A DNA stretch of 64,000 bases from Cafeteria roenbergensis (taxonomy: Eukaryota; Sar; Bigyra; Bicosoecida; Cafeteriaceae). This document shows positions 1 to 13,714 of the stretch, piece after piece (position 1 is the stretch's first letter; each line of letters opens with the position of its first letter). A program made the position numbers and the translations under genes. The notes beneath the pieces were generated by a model. It saw nothing but the letters and a program-made list of their open reading frames with translations, searched no databases and had not been told where the DNA came from. Location of the stretch: positions 124,001 to 188,000 of the forward strand of contig VLTN01000032.1 in the NCBI GenBank assembly GCA_008330645.1, in the 5' to 3' direction.

Positions 1-1
1 T

Positions 2-3000
2 GCCGTGTCCACCGTGCAGTCCACGCCGCTGGCCGACGCCTTCTCCGCCGTCTTCGGGGCCCCCGTGTCCCCGCACGAGCGCTGGGACCTGGTCATCTCC
101 TTCCCCCTCCCTCCCCGCCCCGCTGACGTCGTGGCGACCCTGGCCGGCCGCCCAGCCGTCGTGGCAGGCGCTGCCTCAGCGGCCGCTGCCAGCCGCAAGC
201 GCGGCCGCGTCGAGCCCGCCGGCGCCCTTCCGGGAGCCAAGGCCGAGCCAACGACGGATGGCGCCGCCTTCCGCGCTCTTGCGGCTGAGGAGGAGACTGC
301 GACCGGCGCGCTCCCGGGCTCCGACGCCGACGCCATGCTGGACCGCCCGTGGCACGTGTTCGCGCTCCAGCGCGCGGAAGACATCCTCCAACGCGGCTTC
401 GAGGGCCGGGCCACTGCTCTTCGCGTGCTGCCTTGCGTGTCCAGGCCCGCTGGCGGCGCCGGGGGCAAGCGCAGGGACGACGCTGCCGATTGGGCGGCGC
501 CCGACGAGCTGGTGTGGGCATCGGGCCTTGCCCCGCAAGGGCCGGTCGCAGCTGCTGGTCAAGACCGCGACGCGGTGCCTGCCCGCAGCCCCGCTGTGGT
601 TGGGGCGTGGGTGTGCCTCCGCCTGGACCCGTCTGCGGCGTTCAAGGCCACCGTGCGCGGCCCCGCAGCCGGCGACGGCTCAGGCCGCCGCGCCCAGCAG
701 GCTGCTGCCGCCTTCCGCGCTCTGTGGGGCCCCAAGGCCCAGCTGCGCCGCTTCAAGGACGGGGCCGTCGTCGAGTCGGCCGTGTTTGGCGGGCCCGACA
801 CGCACCGCACCGCCGTTCCGCTCCGCATCGCGACGCACCTGCTCGCGCTCCACCTCGGCGTGCCCGCCGACGCCGTGTCCGCCCCCTCGCTCCCCCTGGA
901 TGCCATGCTGGAGCGCCCCGTGCCCATGGCCGCCCGCTCGGCCGACGCCGCCGGCCCCACCCGCTGGGCCACCACGTCTGCTGCCGCCTTTGCGCAGCTC
1001 GACGCGGCTGCCACGCGCCTCCGCGCCGTGCTCGGCGACCTCGGCCTGGCCGTGCCGCTCAAGGTGCGCGACGTGCGCCTAGTCGGCCCCGCCGCCCGGG
1101 GCACCTCCGAGCTCCCGCCCTGCCCGCACCCCCTCGCCGGCGGCCGCGCGGCCCGCACGGCCGCGTTCGGCGTGCTGGCCACCGGCGACGCGGCTGGGTC
1201 CGCGGACGCGAGCCCAGAGCGCGCAGCCGTGACCGCGGCAGCGGCGGCGGCGGCCGGCGAGACGACTGCCAGCCAAGTGCTGCCCGTCGTGGACGGCGTG
1301 ATCCAGCTCGAGTCCAGTCAGCGCTGGCCCGACGAGCCCGACGCCATCGCCGCGACCCGCACCGCGCTGCTGCTGCGCATGGCCTCCGCCATCGAGGACC
1401 GCTTCGGCGTGGCCTCGGGCAAGAAGAAGCGCTCGCACACCAGCGAGACGGCGCTCGAGGCAGGAGTCGGCGGCAAGGACACGGGCGTCGTCGCCGTGGC
1501 CTCGCACAGCGGCCTCGTCGTGATGCTGGACGGCTTCGCGTTCCGCCTCCGCCTGCACTACCCTCGCGAGATGGTCGTCCTGGCCAAGATCGCCCGCCGC
1601 ACCGTTCGCGGGGTCCTCTCCCCAGCGATGATCGCCGCTGCAGCCGGCGCAGCGGCCTCCTCCGCCGCCGTCGCCGCCGACGCGGCCCTCCCCATCGCCG
1701 TCGACCCTGCCCTTGAGGGCGTTCTGGACGACGACCCCTCGGCCGCCGCGCGCCCTGTGGCAGGCTTCGTCAACGTTGGCGAGCTGAACCCGTCGGCCGC
1801 CGGCTTTGGCATCGCCAACTCGGCCATCCCCGTCATCCAGACCCGCGTGGGCCCCGCGGAGGCCGCCCGCCGCCTTGCAGACCTTCGCCTCTCGTGCGTT
1901 CTGCGCCCCCGCCACGCTGACCTGGCGCGTGCCCTGGCCCAGCGCGTCCCAGCCTTTGGCGCCGCCGTCCGCCTCGCCCGCATGTGGCTGCGCGCCCAGG
2001 GCCTCGCCGCCGCGCTGCCTCACGAGGCCACCGAGCTGCTGTGCGCCCAGGCCTTTTGCGACCCGCGCCCCGGAGTCATTCCCGCCACGCCGCTCCCGGC
2101 CTTCACCCGGTTCCTCACGCTTCTGGCGGACCACGACTGGGCAGGCGCGCCCCTCCTCGTCGACCTGGGAGGCGAGGCCACTGCCGACGACCATCGCACC
2201 CTCCTGGCCCGATTCCGGGCCATCCGCGCGGCCAAGCGCGAGGACGGTTCCCCTGGCGGCGCGCCCGCCTTTATTGTCTCGCCCCTGCTTCGCGCCGCCG
2301 GTCGCTGGCAGGCTGCCTGGACGCGCTCCGCGCCCTCGGCCGGCGCGCTCGGCCTGCTCGTCTCCCGGGCGCGCGCGTCCCTCCTCGCCCTCAAGGCCTG
2401 GCGCCGTGCCTCGCTGCACCCCGAGTGGGTCGTTGCCAGCCTCGTCGCAGGCCGCAGCGCCAAGGCCGACGGCGTCGCGGCTCTGCCCGCCCCTGCGTCC
2501 TCCGTGACGGCGCTTGCCGCGATCGCGGCCCGCGGCCCACAGATGGGCGGCGCCGGCGCGGTGCTGGCCAAATCCGGCCTGGCTTCCCTCCCGGAGCGCG
2601 CAGCTCGCGTGCTGGCTGCCGCCATGGCCAACACGGCGGACGCATCGGCTGCCTGGGCCCTAGCGGACCTGTCTGCGACGGCGCTTGCTGCCGTTCGAGC
2701 CGCGGACTGGCTGGGCCACTCGGTCCTCGCCAGCGCGATGGCTGCCTCCTCCAGCGAGGCCGCCGCACCCGCGCCGCGGGGCAAGAGGGGCAAGAAGGGC
2801 AAGGCCTCCAGCACCGCGGCTGCGGCCGCCCCCAGCGCGGAGGCCATCGCTGCTGCCGTGTCGGTCAGCCGCCTCGGCTCGCCCCTCGCTTGGGCGGCGC
2901 CCGAGGGAACCGAGGCAGGCACCGGCAGCCTGCTGCCCCACTTCGCCGCGCCCGGCGCCACCGGCCGCGCGTCATCCACGCCCGTCGACTTTGCTGCCTG

Positions 3001-3688
3001 GCGCGCCCTCTTCGCCCCGGCCGCGGCGCTGCACGGAGCGGACCTGGTCCTCTCGCTCGACGCCAGCTTGCTGCCTCGCCGCGACGGCTGGCTGGTGGGA
3101 GCCTCTGCGCAGCTTTGCCCGGATCCGGAGGACGCCCACTCGCAGGAACTTGGCGGCTTCACCGGCGCTCTTGGGGCCGACATGGGCGCCTCGGCGGCCG
3201 CTCTGCGCGCGGCTCTCGCCCGCGCGAAGGGGTCCAAGGCAAAGCGGGCCCCCGCCTCTCATGCCGCCTCAAGCGCTGCCACCTCGATGCTTGCCTTGCC
3301 TGCCGCGGCCAACACGGCGGACGAGGCGCGGACCCACCTGCTGCCGGCAATGGACCCCGCCGCGAGCCTCGTTGCTGACCTCAACGACAAGTTCGGAAGC
3401 GTGGCCACTTTTGTGCTCGACGACGCTAGCTCCGCCTCAGTCGGCGTCTTCCTTCGGGGCAAGGCGGCCGGCGCGGTGGCTGGCAAGAGCGGCCTCGCCG
3501 AGGCGCTGGGCCACGCAGCGGCTTCTGCTGCTGCTGCTGCTGCGAGCGGCGGCAAGGCCTCCAAGCCAGAACCAGCCGCCCTTGCCGAGGCGGGGACGAG
3601 CTGGTTGGCGGTCCTGGACGTGGTGAAGGGTGCGCGCGCGGCTGGTGCGGGCCTCATCACGGGCGTGCGCTTGGGAGCTGGACAGTGA
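2..3688 (+). CDS. NOL6: Nucleolar protein 6 (NOL6/Nrap/Utp22 family), 5' end outside window
   Basis: Probable NOL6/Utp22, a nucleolar protein of the small-subunit processome that acts in early 18S rRNA processing. The frame is open to the left edge, so the N-terminus is missing and the GTG at 5 is not a start. About 1228 codons are visible as one exon ending in TGA at 3686-3688, compared with about 1100-1150 residues for animal NOL6. Family signatures seen in order are RRFKDGAVVESAVF (about 748-790), the block AVRLARMWLRAQGL (about 1950-2005), then LPHEATELLCAQAF, and FTRFLTLLADHDW (about 2101-2145). The nucleotidyltransferase-like Nrap fold is expected to be catalytically inactive; that is family knowledge. 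Alanine-rich, lysine-containing spacers (about 2760-2850 and 3230-3290) look like disordered insertions. It converges on RUVBL2. Confidence 0.88.
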   Translation, partial: AVSTVQSTPLADAFSAVFGAPVSPHERWDLVISFPLPPRPADVVATLAGRPAVVAGAASAAAASRKRGRVEPAGALPGAKAEPTTDGAAFRALAAEEETATGALPGSDADAMLDRPWHVFALQRAEDILQRGFEGRATALRVLPCVSRPAGGAGGKRRDDAADWAAPDELVWASGLAPQGPVAAAGQDRDAVPARSPAVVGAWVCLRLDPSAAFKATVRGPAAGDGSGRRAQQAAAAFRALWGPKAQLRRFKDGAVVESAVFGGPDTHRTAVPLRIATHLLALHLGVPADAVSAPSLPLDAMLERPVPMAARSADAAGPTRWATTSAAAFAQLDAAATRLRAVLGDLGLAVPLKVRDVRLVGPAARGTSELPPCPHPLAGGRAARTAAFGVLATGDAAGSADASPERAAVTAAAAAAAGETTASQVLPVVDGVIQLESSQRWPDEPDAIAATRTALLLRMASAIEDRFGVASGKKKRSHTSETALEAGVGGKDTGVVAVASHSGLVVMLDGFAFRLRLHYPREMVVLAKIARRTVRGVLSPAMIAAAAGAAASSAAVAADAALPIAVDPALEGVLDDDPSAAARPVAGFVNVGELNPSAAGFGIANSAIPVIQTRVGPAEAARRLADLRLSCVLRPRHADLARALAQRVPAFGAAVRLARMWLRAQGLAAALPHEATELLCAQAFCDPRPGVIPATPLPAFTRFLTLLADHDWAGAPLLVDLGGEATADDHRTLLARFRAIRAAKREDGSPGGAPAFIVSPLLRAAGRWQAAWTRSAPSAGALGLLVSRARASLLALKAWRRASLHPEWVVASLVAGRSAKADGVAALPAPASSVTALAAIAARGPQMGGAGAVLAKSGLASLPERAARVLAAAMANTADASAAWALADLSATALAAVRAADWLGHSVLASAMAASSSEAAAPAPRGKRGKKGKASSTAAAAAPSAEAIAAAVSVSRLGSPLAWAAPEGTEAGTGSLLPHFAAPGATGRASSTPVDFAAWRALFAPAAALHGADLVLSLDASLLPRRDGWLVGASAQLCPDPEDAHSQELGGFTGALGADMGASAAALRAALARAKGSKAKRAPASHAASSAATSMLALPAAANTADEARTHLLPAMDPAASLVADLNDKFGSVATFVLDDASSASVGVFLRGKAAGAVAGKSGLAEALGHAAASAAAAAASGGKASKPEPAALAEAGTSWLAVLDVVKGARAAGAGLITGVRLGAGQ

Positions 3689-3992
3689 CTGCGAGCTGCG
3701 CTGCCATGCTAAATTCAGATGCGTCCCCCTCGAGCTCGTTGCGCGTCCATCGCCCATTCAATCTTCCAAGCGGCTGGCTCGCGCGTTGTCACGGCGATGC
3801 GATGATGGTGAAGTGTCTGCTCACTCTGCTGTGCTGTGCTGTGGTGTGCTGTGCTGTGCTGTGGTGCGCGCGAGGTGGAGGAACGCTGCCCAAGCGAGGC
3901 GCGCGCGAGCCGAGACGCGGAAGTTGGGGGATGGTTGTAGGGGGGGAGGCGTCGGTCAAGACGCCACACGCAGAACAATGAGGGCGGCGCAA
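3689..3992. other. Intergenic, convergent 3' ends, with TGTGC repeat
   Basis: Lies between the NOL6 stop and the RUVBL2 stop. I see no gene. It contains an imperfect TGTGC pentanucleotide tract at about 3829-3866, then a purine-rich stretch. It presumably holds both 3' UTRs. Confidence 0.6.
3829..3866. repeat. Imperfect TGTGC pentanucleotide microsatellite
   Basis: Repeated TGTGC units with two TGTGG interruptions, seen directly. The tract is non-coding, in the shared 3' region of NOL6 and RUVBL2. Confidence 0.8.
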
Positions 3993-6401
<2,409 letters not shown>

Positions 6402-6568
6402 CCCAAGCTGTGGTCGGGCGGCCCGAGACGCTTCGTTGGCGGAACTCCATTCCAAACGGCGAGGCGCGGCTCTGCCCATCGCCCACTCGACCTCGCAGCG
6501 CTGCGGGCCGGCGCGACCGCCGACACTCTGGCCCACCGTCGGAATCGGTGCGTCTCGGCCCGCGAACC
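6402..6568. promoter_or_regulatory. Short bidirectional promoter, RUVBL2/REEP
   Basis: Only 167 bases separate the two divergent start codons, so both core promoters and 5' UTRs must lie here or overlap the genes. I see no TATA box. Confidence 0.6.
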
Positions 6569-7629
6569 ATGGACAGCGCGCTCGACATTGCCGCCAAGGG
6601 AAAGGAGCTCATCAAGGCCCTGGACGAGAAGCTCGTGGCCAAGAAGATTAGTGAGCCTGCACGGCGGAGTCCTTCACCGCGACCAATTGCGCCGCCGTCC
6701 CGGGGGCGCCCCTCGCGCGGGGACGCGCGCGCACAGCGCGCCGCAACATGCGTGCAAGAGGGCGGGGTGTTCGGTCGCCGGCCCCCACCTGACTGGGGCA
6801 GCGGGTCGCGGCCCGGCGTGCAAGCTGGCCGAGCTCGGCCGCGAACTCGCCAGGAAGCAGCCCGCGGCCGCAAGGCGCGCCACCCGCCCTGGCCCCCCGC
6901 CCCCGCCCCGCTCACCCCGCCGCGCGCCCGGGTGTTGCACTTGCATGCACCCCCGCAGCTGTGATTGAGAAGCTGCACGAGAGCACCGGTGTGAACCGGA
7001 GCATCATCCTCATGTCCGGGATTCTCGCGCTTCTCAGCTTCATTTTCTTCGGCTTCGGGGCAAATTTCCTCACCAACGCCATCGGCTTCACGTGGCCCGC
7101 CTACCGGACGTTCAAGGCGATCGAGTCGGACGACCTTAAGGACGACGCCTTCTGGTGAGAGTGCGCGCGCCGCGGCCGGGCGCCTCGTGCCCCGCCTGCG
7201 AGTGCTGCAAGCCCTTTTCGCCGACGCCCTTGACCTCCTTTCCGCACTGCCCCCGGCCCCCCCCCCGCCCCCCTCCCTCCCCGACGCAGGCTCAAGTACT
7301 GGGTTTGCTTCGGGGTGCTCACCATCGCCGACGGTGCGCTGAGCTTTGTGCTGTGGTGGATGCCGTTCTACTACTTGGTCAAGGCGGGAGTGGTGCTGTA
7401 CCTCATGCTCGACGCCACCCGCGGCGCCGAGGTTGCCTACGACTTCCTCGTCAAGCCCCTGCTCCTCAAGTACCAGGACTTCATTGACGACAGCGTGGTC
7501 AAGGCCACCGAGGCCTTCACGCGCGCGGCCGGGCCCGAGGTCGAGCCCGAGCTTGCGCCCGCTGCCGACGAGTGGCAGGCGGTCGAGGAGATGGACAACG
7601 CCGTCGGCGACATGGCCAAGGAGGACTGA
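6569..7629 (+). CDS. REEP/DP1/Yop1-family ER membrane-shaping protein
   Basis: Member of the TB2/DP1/HVA22 family, which uses hairpin membrane segments to curve tubular ER. Exons: 6569-6650, 6959-7154 and 7290-7629, giving 205 residues. Introns start GTGAGC and GTGAGA and end CCGCAG and ACGCAG, and both junctions preserve the frame. The sequence follows human REEP5 closely: STGVNRS, then a hydrophobic hairpin (GILALLSFIFFGFGANFL), IGFTWPAYRTFKAIES, the exon-spanning FWLKYWVCFG, a second hairpin, WWMPFYYLVKAG and RGAEVAYDFLVKPLLLKY. The tail is acidic and probably cytosolic, as in REEP5. It shares a 167 bp divergent promoter with RUVBL2 and converges on the HMG-box gene. Confidence 0.93.
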
Positions 7630-8125
7630 GCCAGATCAGTTTGCAGGCCCGCCGCCGGCCAATGCGGCGCATGCGAGCACTGGCTCGGGGCGGGCAGGCG
7701 GGAATGCGCTTGTTCATCTGTCGCCGCCCTGCCTGCGCGCCTGGGACGAATCATTGCCGCGCGTGTGTGTGCGGCCTCCTAGCGTATCCAGCGACGCCAC
7801 GAAGCTGAGTGCATCGGGTCGGTTCTCGGTCCGGCGGCTCACGCACTCCAACGCACTGAAACGAATGGTCCGGCCAGCTCCGCCAGAGCGGGCTTGGGTG
7901 TTGGCACGCGCCAAGCAGGCGTGCCCAAAGCAAGGGCGATGCGCCGCGGCGGGGAGGGCGGCACGCGGCGACGCCTACTGCCGTCAGAGCTGGGCTGGCA
8001 AGGGAAGGCTGTGGCTGCACGTGCCCGAGGCGGCGACAGGAGGTGTCCGAGGCAACGGAGCAGTGCCGGAGGATAGAGCAAGGCAGAGTAGGGGGTGTCT
8101 CGTTGCGCATGGCGCGCATGCCGCC
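7630..8125. other. Intergenic between convergent REEP and HMG-box genes
   Basis: 496 bases with no supported gene. Overlapping ORFs on both strands have no recognisable motif and no intron signals linking them to neighbours. It probably holds two 3' UTRs. Confidence 0.55.
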
Positions 8126-9164
8126 TCACTCGCGGGCCTTCTTGGCCTTCTTAGCCTTCTTGGCCTTCTTGGCGGAGGCGGCGGCGGCGTCGGACTCCTC
8201 GGCGCCGAACAGGGTCAGGCCGGAGCTGGATGGCGGGGCCACGAGCGGGAAGGCAATGGAGCCAACCGAGGCTGCGGCGGCGGCCGCGGCGGCGTTGGAG
8301 AGGTTCATGGCCGCAGTGGAGGAGGGGGCTCCGGGGAGGCCGCTGGCGAGGGCGGAGTGGAGCGAGTTGCCGAGGGGGAGCACGGCGCCGGAGGTGCGGC
8401 GCTCCTTGAAATCCTGGACGGCGCGGGAGTACTGGGCCTTGGCCTCGGACGCGCGCTCCTCGTACGGCACGCGGTCCGCGTCGCTGAGCGCCTTCCAGCC
8501 GCCGGCGACGCGCTTCATGACGTCCTGCGCGCTGAGGCCCTCGGACGCGTACTTGCTGCGGTTCTCCGCAACGAAGAGAGTGTACGCGTTGGCGGGCCGC
8601 TTGGGCGCCTCCGGGTCCTTCTTGGTGCGCTTGGCGACCGTCTTGGACTTGGTGGAGGCACCGCCGGTGAACGACGAGGAGCCGAGGGCGGCAATGGCGC
8701 TGGCGGCCGCGGCAAAGGCATCCGAGCTGCGAATCGCAGGCCGAGCAAAGCGGTACCAGAGAAGCCGGCCAGTGAGAGGGCGGGGGAGGCGGGGCGCGGG
8801 GCGGCCGAGCGTGCGCGACCGCTTGAAAATCAAACCGCCGCGGTCACTGCGCCGCCGTCAACCGAGCCAGCCAGCACGCTTCGGAAACGAGCAAACGGTC
8901 CCGCCCCGCTGCTCGCCACTGCCGCCAGCAGGCCCGCTCCGCCGGGCGCCATGTGGGAGCGATGCGCGCGAGTGCGCTTCAGGACGTGCAGCCCAGCGCA
9001 GGCAGTTGAGTTTGCCAGCGAGCGCGCCGTCTGGGCGGCGCCTCGGCGCAGCCGACGTGATCCAAGCCTCACAGCGCCCTGGCCGACTGGGAGGCGACCT
9101 GCAGGGTCTGCACAGCGTGCGACACATCCACCTGCGGGCTAGAGTCAGCGGAGGGGCTGGCCAT
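8126..9164 (-). CDS. Single HMG-box chromatin protein
   Basis: Exons 9164-9073 and 8726-8126 (intron donor GTGAGG, acceptor TTCGCAG) give 230 residues starting MASPSADSSPQ. One HMG box spans about residues 72-140, beginning PKRPANAYTLFVAENR and continuing GGWKALSDADRVPYEERA. This matches HMGB/NHP6/SSRP1-type non-sequence-specific boxes that bend DNA. The Ala-rich N-terminus and the Ala/Ser-rich middle are low complexity. The C-terminus ends in repeated KKA units, a basic tail where animal HMGB proteins have an acidic one. The ORF start at 8833 lies inside the intron and was rejected. The gene diverges from the HOOK-like gene. Its exact HMG subfamily cannot be assigned by eye. Confidence 0.85.
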
Positions 9165-9504
9165 ATCTCTTGCCTGGTCTCGGGTGAGAGATAGTTGGGG
9201 CCGTAAGTTGGCTGAGGTGAACGGCATCTTTGGCCGCTGTTGGCGCTTGGCTCTGCCACACACACAAAGGCGGCTCTGCCAGAGTTGGGGCGAACTGGCA
9301 GCCGGTCCGTCCGCGCCCGTTAGCGAGCCACTGCCCCGTTGCGAGCGCGCGCCCACTGCCCGCTGCCCCGCCGGGACCGCCAGCCCGCGGCAGCACGCCT
9401 AGGAACAAGCTCGTTCATCTTGAGCGTGGGCGAGCGTCAGCCATCCCCACCCGCACGCGGCAGCCCGAGCCGCAGCACTAAGTGGTCGCGAACCTCGATC
9501 TGTC
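9165..9504. promoter_or_regulatory. Divergent promoter region, HMG-box/HOOK-like
   Basis: 340 bases between two divergent start codons. I see no gene and no obvious TATA element. A TTGGCGC-containing stretch near 9240 resembles half an E2F site, but this is weak. Confidence 0.45.
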
Positions 9505-12500
9505 ATGGCTGACGCCCTGGCCGCACGAGTGGAAGCTCTCGAGGCCTGGATCTCCATTTACGAGGAAGATTCCGAGGCAACCCTCCAGTCGCTTGCCGAC
9601 GGCGCCATTTTGTCGATGCTGGTCAAAGACGCGTGAGACTATGCGCTGGCAGGTCAGCCAGTGCACTCCCCGCCCCCCAAAGGCAGCGGACCGTCCCGCC
9701 CCCTCAGTGCGACCCAGGCATCGAGGGCGGGGACGTGCCACGGCCGAAGCCGCCACCAGTGCTCCCAACCGCCGGGTGGCTGCGTTGCGTGCCGCAGAGT
9801 GGGCGGCGGCGACGACGATGACGCAGGAGACAACAGCTTGGAAACGGCCTGCGCCGACTGCACCAAGTTCTTTGCGGTGAGGGCTGCCGGCCCAGCCTTG
9901 CGCGTGGCTTGAGGCACATTGAATTGCCAAGCAAGGGCCCGCCAAGTTGGCTCGGTTTGCTCGCCATGACAGTGTTGCCGCGCAACGTCGAGCGCGCCGC
10001 CTCGCCTCCCCTCCGCAGGACAAGGGGTTGAGCGTGACCCTGGACCCCGTCGCCGCCGCAGGGGGGGACACCGAGGCCCTGGTGGCCGTGGCATCGGCTG
10101 TCTTTTCCCTCTGCATCCAGTGCGACGATCGTGACAGCTATCTGAGAGACATTTGCGAGATGTCGGATGCCCACCAGACAGAGCTGATGGAGGCGTTCGG
10201 GCCGTTCAACGTGGATGGTGATGCTGAGAGCGAGGCGGACGCAAGCGATGTGGAGGACACCCACGATGCGGCCGACGCCGACGCTGACGCTGTGGCCAAC
10301 CAGCCCGACGCTGCGGCCTCGGCTGCAGCAGTCGAGACGGGAGCCGAGGTCCCCGCCACGACGATGGACCAAACCGCCGGCGCAGGCGATGCATCTCCCT
10401 ACGCGCACGCGGACGGCTACGAGAGCGACGATGCTGGCGCCAGGGCGGGAATGGCGGCTCTGCAAGCAGAGCTGTCTCGACTGCGCAGCCACCTCGAGAT
10501 TGCCGAAGCGCGCGCCACAGCGGCCGAAGCCGCGAGGGAGCGAGAGGCAGCGACACTGCAGAAGCTCGAGCGAGCACAGCGGGCGGAGGACGCTGAGACG
10601 GCCGCGCAGCTGGAGAGCGCGGCAGTGGCGGCAGCGCAGCTGGCGGCTCGGGACGCGGAGCTCTCCGAGGCAAGAGAGCAGCTGAAGCGGCTGGCGGCGG
10701 AAGCAACGCAGTGAGCCACAGCGCGTGACGGCGTGGCGCCCACCCACCCGAGGATTGCGTGGCAAGGGCGCCCGCTTGCCGCTGCGGCGCACGCTCGGCG
10801 ACCGCCTCGTCCCCAGCGCATGCAGCGCGTGCGTTGGCCCCGGCCTTGCACTTTCCAGTCCGCCTCCCCCCAGCTGCATCGTCGAGTCGCGACGCGCGCC
10901 CCTGTCCCGCGCGCGTCCTCGCCTCGACGGATTCCCCCCTGCCCATTCTCATGCTGCTCGCTCTCTCGTCCTGGCTTTGACCGTTGCAGCCTGCGCAAGG
11001 ACGCCGACGACGTGGTCGCCCTGCGGGACGAGGTGGACGTGCTTCGCGCGCAGGCTGCCGAGCGAACCCGCGCCGAGGCAGCGGTGGCCCGCCTGCGCGA
11101 GCAGCTCACCGCTGCTGAGGCCGGGGCGCGGCGCGCTGAGGAGCTGCAGGCGCGCACGGGCGAGCTCACCAAGAAGGTTATCGACTTGGAGAGGGACGCG
11201 GCCCGCCTGCCGGCGCTGCGGGAGCAGGTGGAGGCGGCCAAGAAGGGACGCTCCCAGGCGGAGTTCGACCTCGCAGAGGCGCAAGCTCAAGCCAAGGAGG
11301 CCAAGAGCGCCGCGGACGCGCTCCGCTGCGCGCTGGACGAGACGCGGGCGGCCCAGCGTCGCGCGGCCGCCGAGGTGACTGCCTTGCAGGCGGCAGCCGC
11401 GGCTGGCGGCGGGTCGATCGCCGCAGGGGGCGCGCCCGGGGGCCAGGCCGTTGGCAGCGGCGTTTCCGAGTTCAACCCGGAGCTCGTAGAGCGCATGGAG
11501 CGGCTCGAAACGGACAACGCCGAGCTTCGCAAGGCGCTTGCGTCCAGCGGCGAAGACGCAGTGCGGTCGCTCACTGAGGAGCTCGACAACGCCCAGCGGA
11601 TGAGAGACACCTACCAGGAGAACTACTTCTCGGTCAAGAAGCAGGCAGCGGAGCTCGACGCTTCGCTCAAGACGGCTACGGACGAGCTTCAGGCTGCCAG
11701 GGCGGAAGGCGAGTCCGTTGCCGGGAAGCTCGCGGACGCCGAGGGCCAGCTCGCAACGTCGCGCGCGGAGGCCGCAGACCGCGCCCGCACGATTGAGCGG
11801 CTCCGGGCGGAGCTTGACGCGGCCAGCCGCAGGGCCGACGAGGCGGAAGCAGAGGTGCGTGACGTCAAGCACAAGGCCAAGCAGGCAGCGGCGCGGGCGT
11901 CGGAAGACTTGGAGCGGGCAACCACCGAGGCCGCCGCGGCCGTTGCCAAGGCGGAGGAGGACGCTGCTGCGCGCGCCGAAGCGGCAGAGGCCGCAGCGGC
12001 GGCTCGCACTGAGGCTGCAGAGCTAGAGGCCGCCTCTCGGGTCGAGGCTGCGGAGACGGCCGCCACCGCGCAATCCGCAGAGGCCCAGGCCGCAGCGGAG
12101 GCCGCAGTGCGAGAGGCGAGGGAGGAGTGCGACGAGGCGCTGCAAAAGGCCGCGCAAGCCGCCAAGGCGGCAGAGGAGGAGGCCGACGCAAAGGCCGAGG
12201 CGGCCCAGAAGCAGAACGCCGAAGACATGGAGCGAGCTCGCGCCGCTGCGGAGGCCGCCGTGGAAGCAGTGCGCGCTGATGCGGCGGCCGCCAAGCTGGC
12301 TGCGGACGAGGCGCAGGCGGCGCTGGAGGCGCGCTTCGCGGAGTACCGCGCCTCCCACGACGTGGAGAGCGGCGAGCACGACGCCCAGATCCGCCGGCTT
12401 CAGAGCGAGCAGGCCGCGACCGCCGCACGGCTGGCAGAGACCGACGCGGCCCGGGGCAAGGCCGTGGCGCAGTGCGAGGCGCTCAGGCAGCAGGCCAAGG

Positions 12501-13459
12501 AGGAGGCGGCCAGGGCTGCCCAGCAAGCTGCCACGCTCAAGAGCGTGCTCGAGGCGGCGGAGGCGGAGAACGAGAGCCTTCGCGCGAAGCACCGGGCGCA
12601 GGCCAAGAGGCTCACTGCAGTGGAGGCGGCCATGCGGAAGCCGTCCGCCAACGAGGCGATGGCGGCCTCGTTGCAGGACCTGATGGACGCGAAGCGGGCC
12701 TCGGACGAGGAGGCATCCCGGCTGTCTGACGAGCTGAAGCGGGCGCACGAGGTGCTGGAGGGATTTGGTGTCAGCTCGGCGGTGCTCAGCTCCGGTCGCC
12801 CCATCGGGCCGTTCGCGCCGGAGCACCAAAGCAGTGCGGGCCTTGGCACCAAGGAGCGCAAGTCGCGCCAGGCCGCCAGAGTCGGCGGCTCGGCGGCCAA
12901 GCGAGTGCGGCATTCCGACGGCACCCGCAACCCTGGCAGCGGTGCGTCAGTGCTGCCAACCGACGCTGCCGACCAGGTCAGCGAGGCCTACCGTGTGGCT
13001 GAGCTGCAGCGAAAGGCGGACAAGGAGCTCATCTCCCAGCTGCAGCAGCGCATGTCCGAGCAGAGCTGCCACGCGGTGGGCCTGCAGAGGACGATCGAGG
13101 AGAAGGACCACGCAATCCAAAAGCAGCACGACGCCATCACTACGCTCAAGCTGCAGCGCGAGCGCATCATGGAGATGACCGAGGGCCTGGACGCCATCCC
13201 GGCCTCGAGGATCCGCCGTGCCCTCACCGTGGGAATGGCCTCCGTCAGCGACGCCCTGGCCAGCACGGAAGGAGCGACTCGCAGCCGTCTCGGCGTCGAG
13301 CCCTGCGAGGCGCTGGTGCAAGCGCCTGCGCCGGCTCCTGCCGCATCGTCCCCCATCGCCTCCACGGCGTTGCCCGTTCGCCAGACGCGCGCCGCAGCTG
13401 CGGCTGCTGCCGCTGCAGCGGAGTCAAAGCAGCTTGGCGTCAGCTCGAGCTTGTCAGGC

Positions 13460-13496
<37 letters not shown>

Positions 13497-13714
13497 ACGA
13501 TGATGACGACGAAATGGAGTTCCGCTCCGCGACCGAGGCGTTTGCGCCCAAGCCGGCTCCCGTTCAGGCCCCGGCGCCAGCACCCGCGGGTCCGTCGGCC
13601 AAGGCAGGCCGGCGCGTGTTCGGAAGCCGGACGACGAACGTGGGCACGGGCACGGGCAAGGTAAGCCGCACAAGCGTGTTCGCGTCGCGCACTCGAAGCG
13701 CGCTGCGATCATGA
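9505..13714 (+). CDS. HOOK-domain coiled-coil protein (HOOK-like dynein adaptor)
   Basis: Exons: 9505-9632, 9798-9876, 10019-10710 and 10990-13714, giving 1207 residues. The N-terminus (ALEAWISIYEE, SLADGAILSMLV, AGDNSLE, then LVAVASAVFSLCIQC and SDAHQTELMEAF) follows the HOOK N-terminal fold, including the GDN and the 'hundred-plus' helix pattern. After exon 3 comes DEVDVLRAQA, matching DEVDVLRHSAD in animal HOOKs, then a long Ala/Glu-rich coiled coil (about residues 300-960). HOOK proteins link dynein or kinesin to cargo; that role is inferred here. It is about 1.7 times the usual length of about 700, and it carries an Asp run near residue 1131 and a Pro/Ala tail. The exon 2 acceptor is ambiguous: CCCTCAG at 9700-9706 is also in frame, but GCCGCAG fits the window's splice pattern and the family length better. 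Confidence 0.75.

Noticed and set aside
9700-9706. CCCTCAG acceptor for HOOK-like exon 2
   Set aside because: It is in frame, but adds about 28 odd residues and would be the only acceptor not ending in GCAG. Kept as an alternative.
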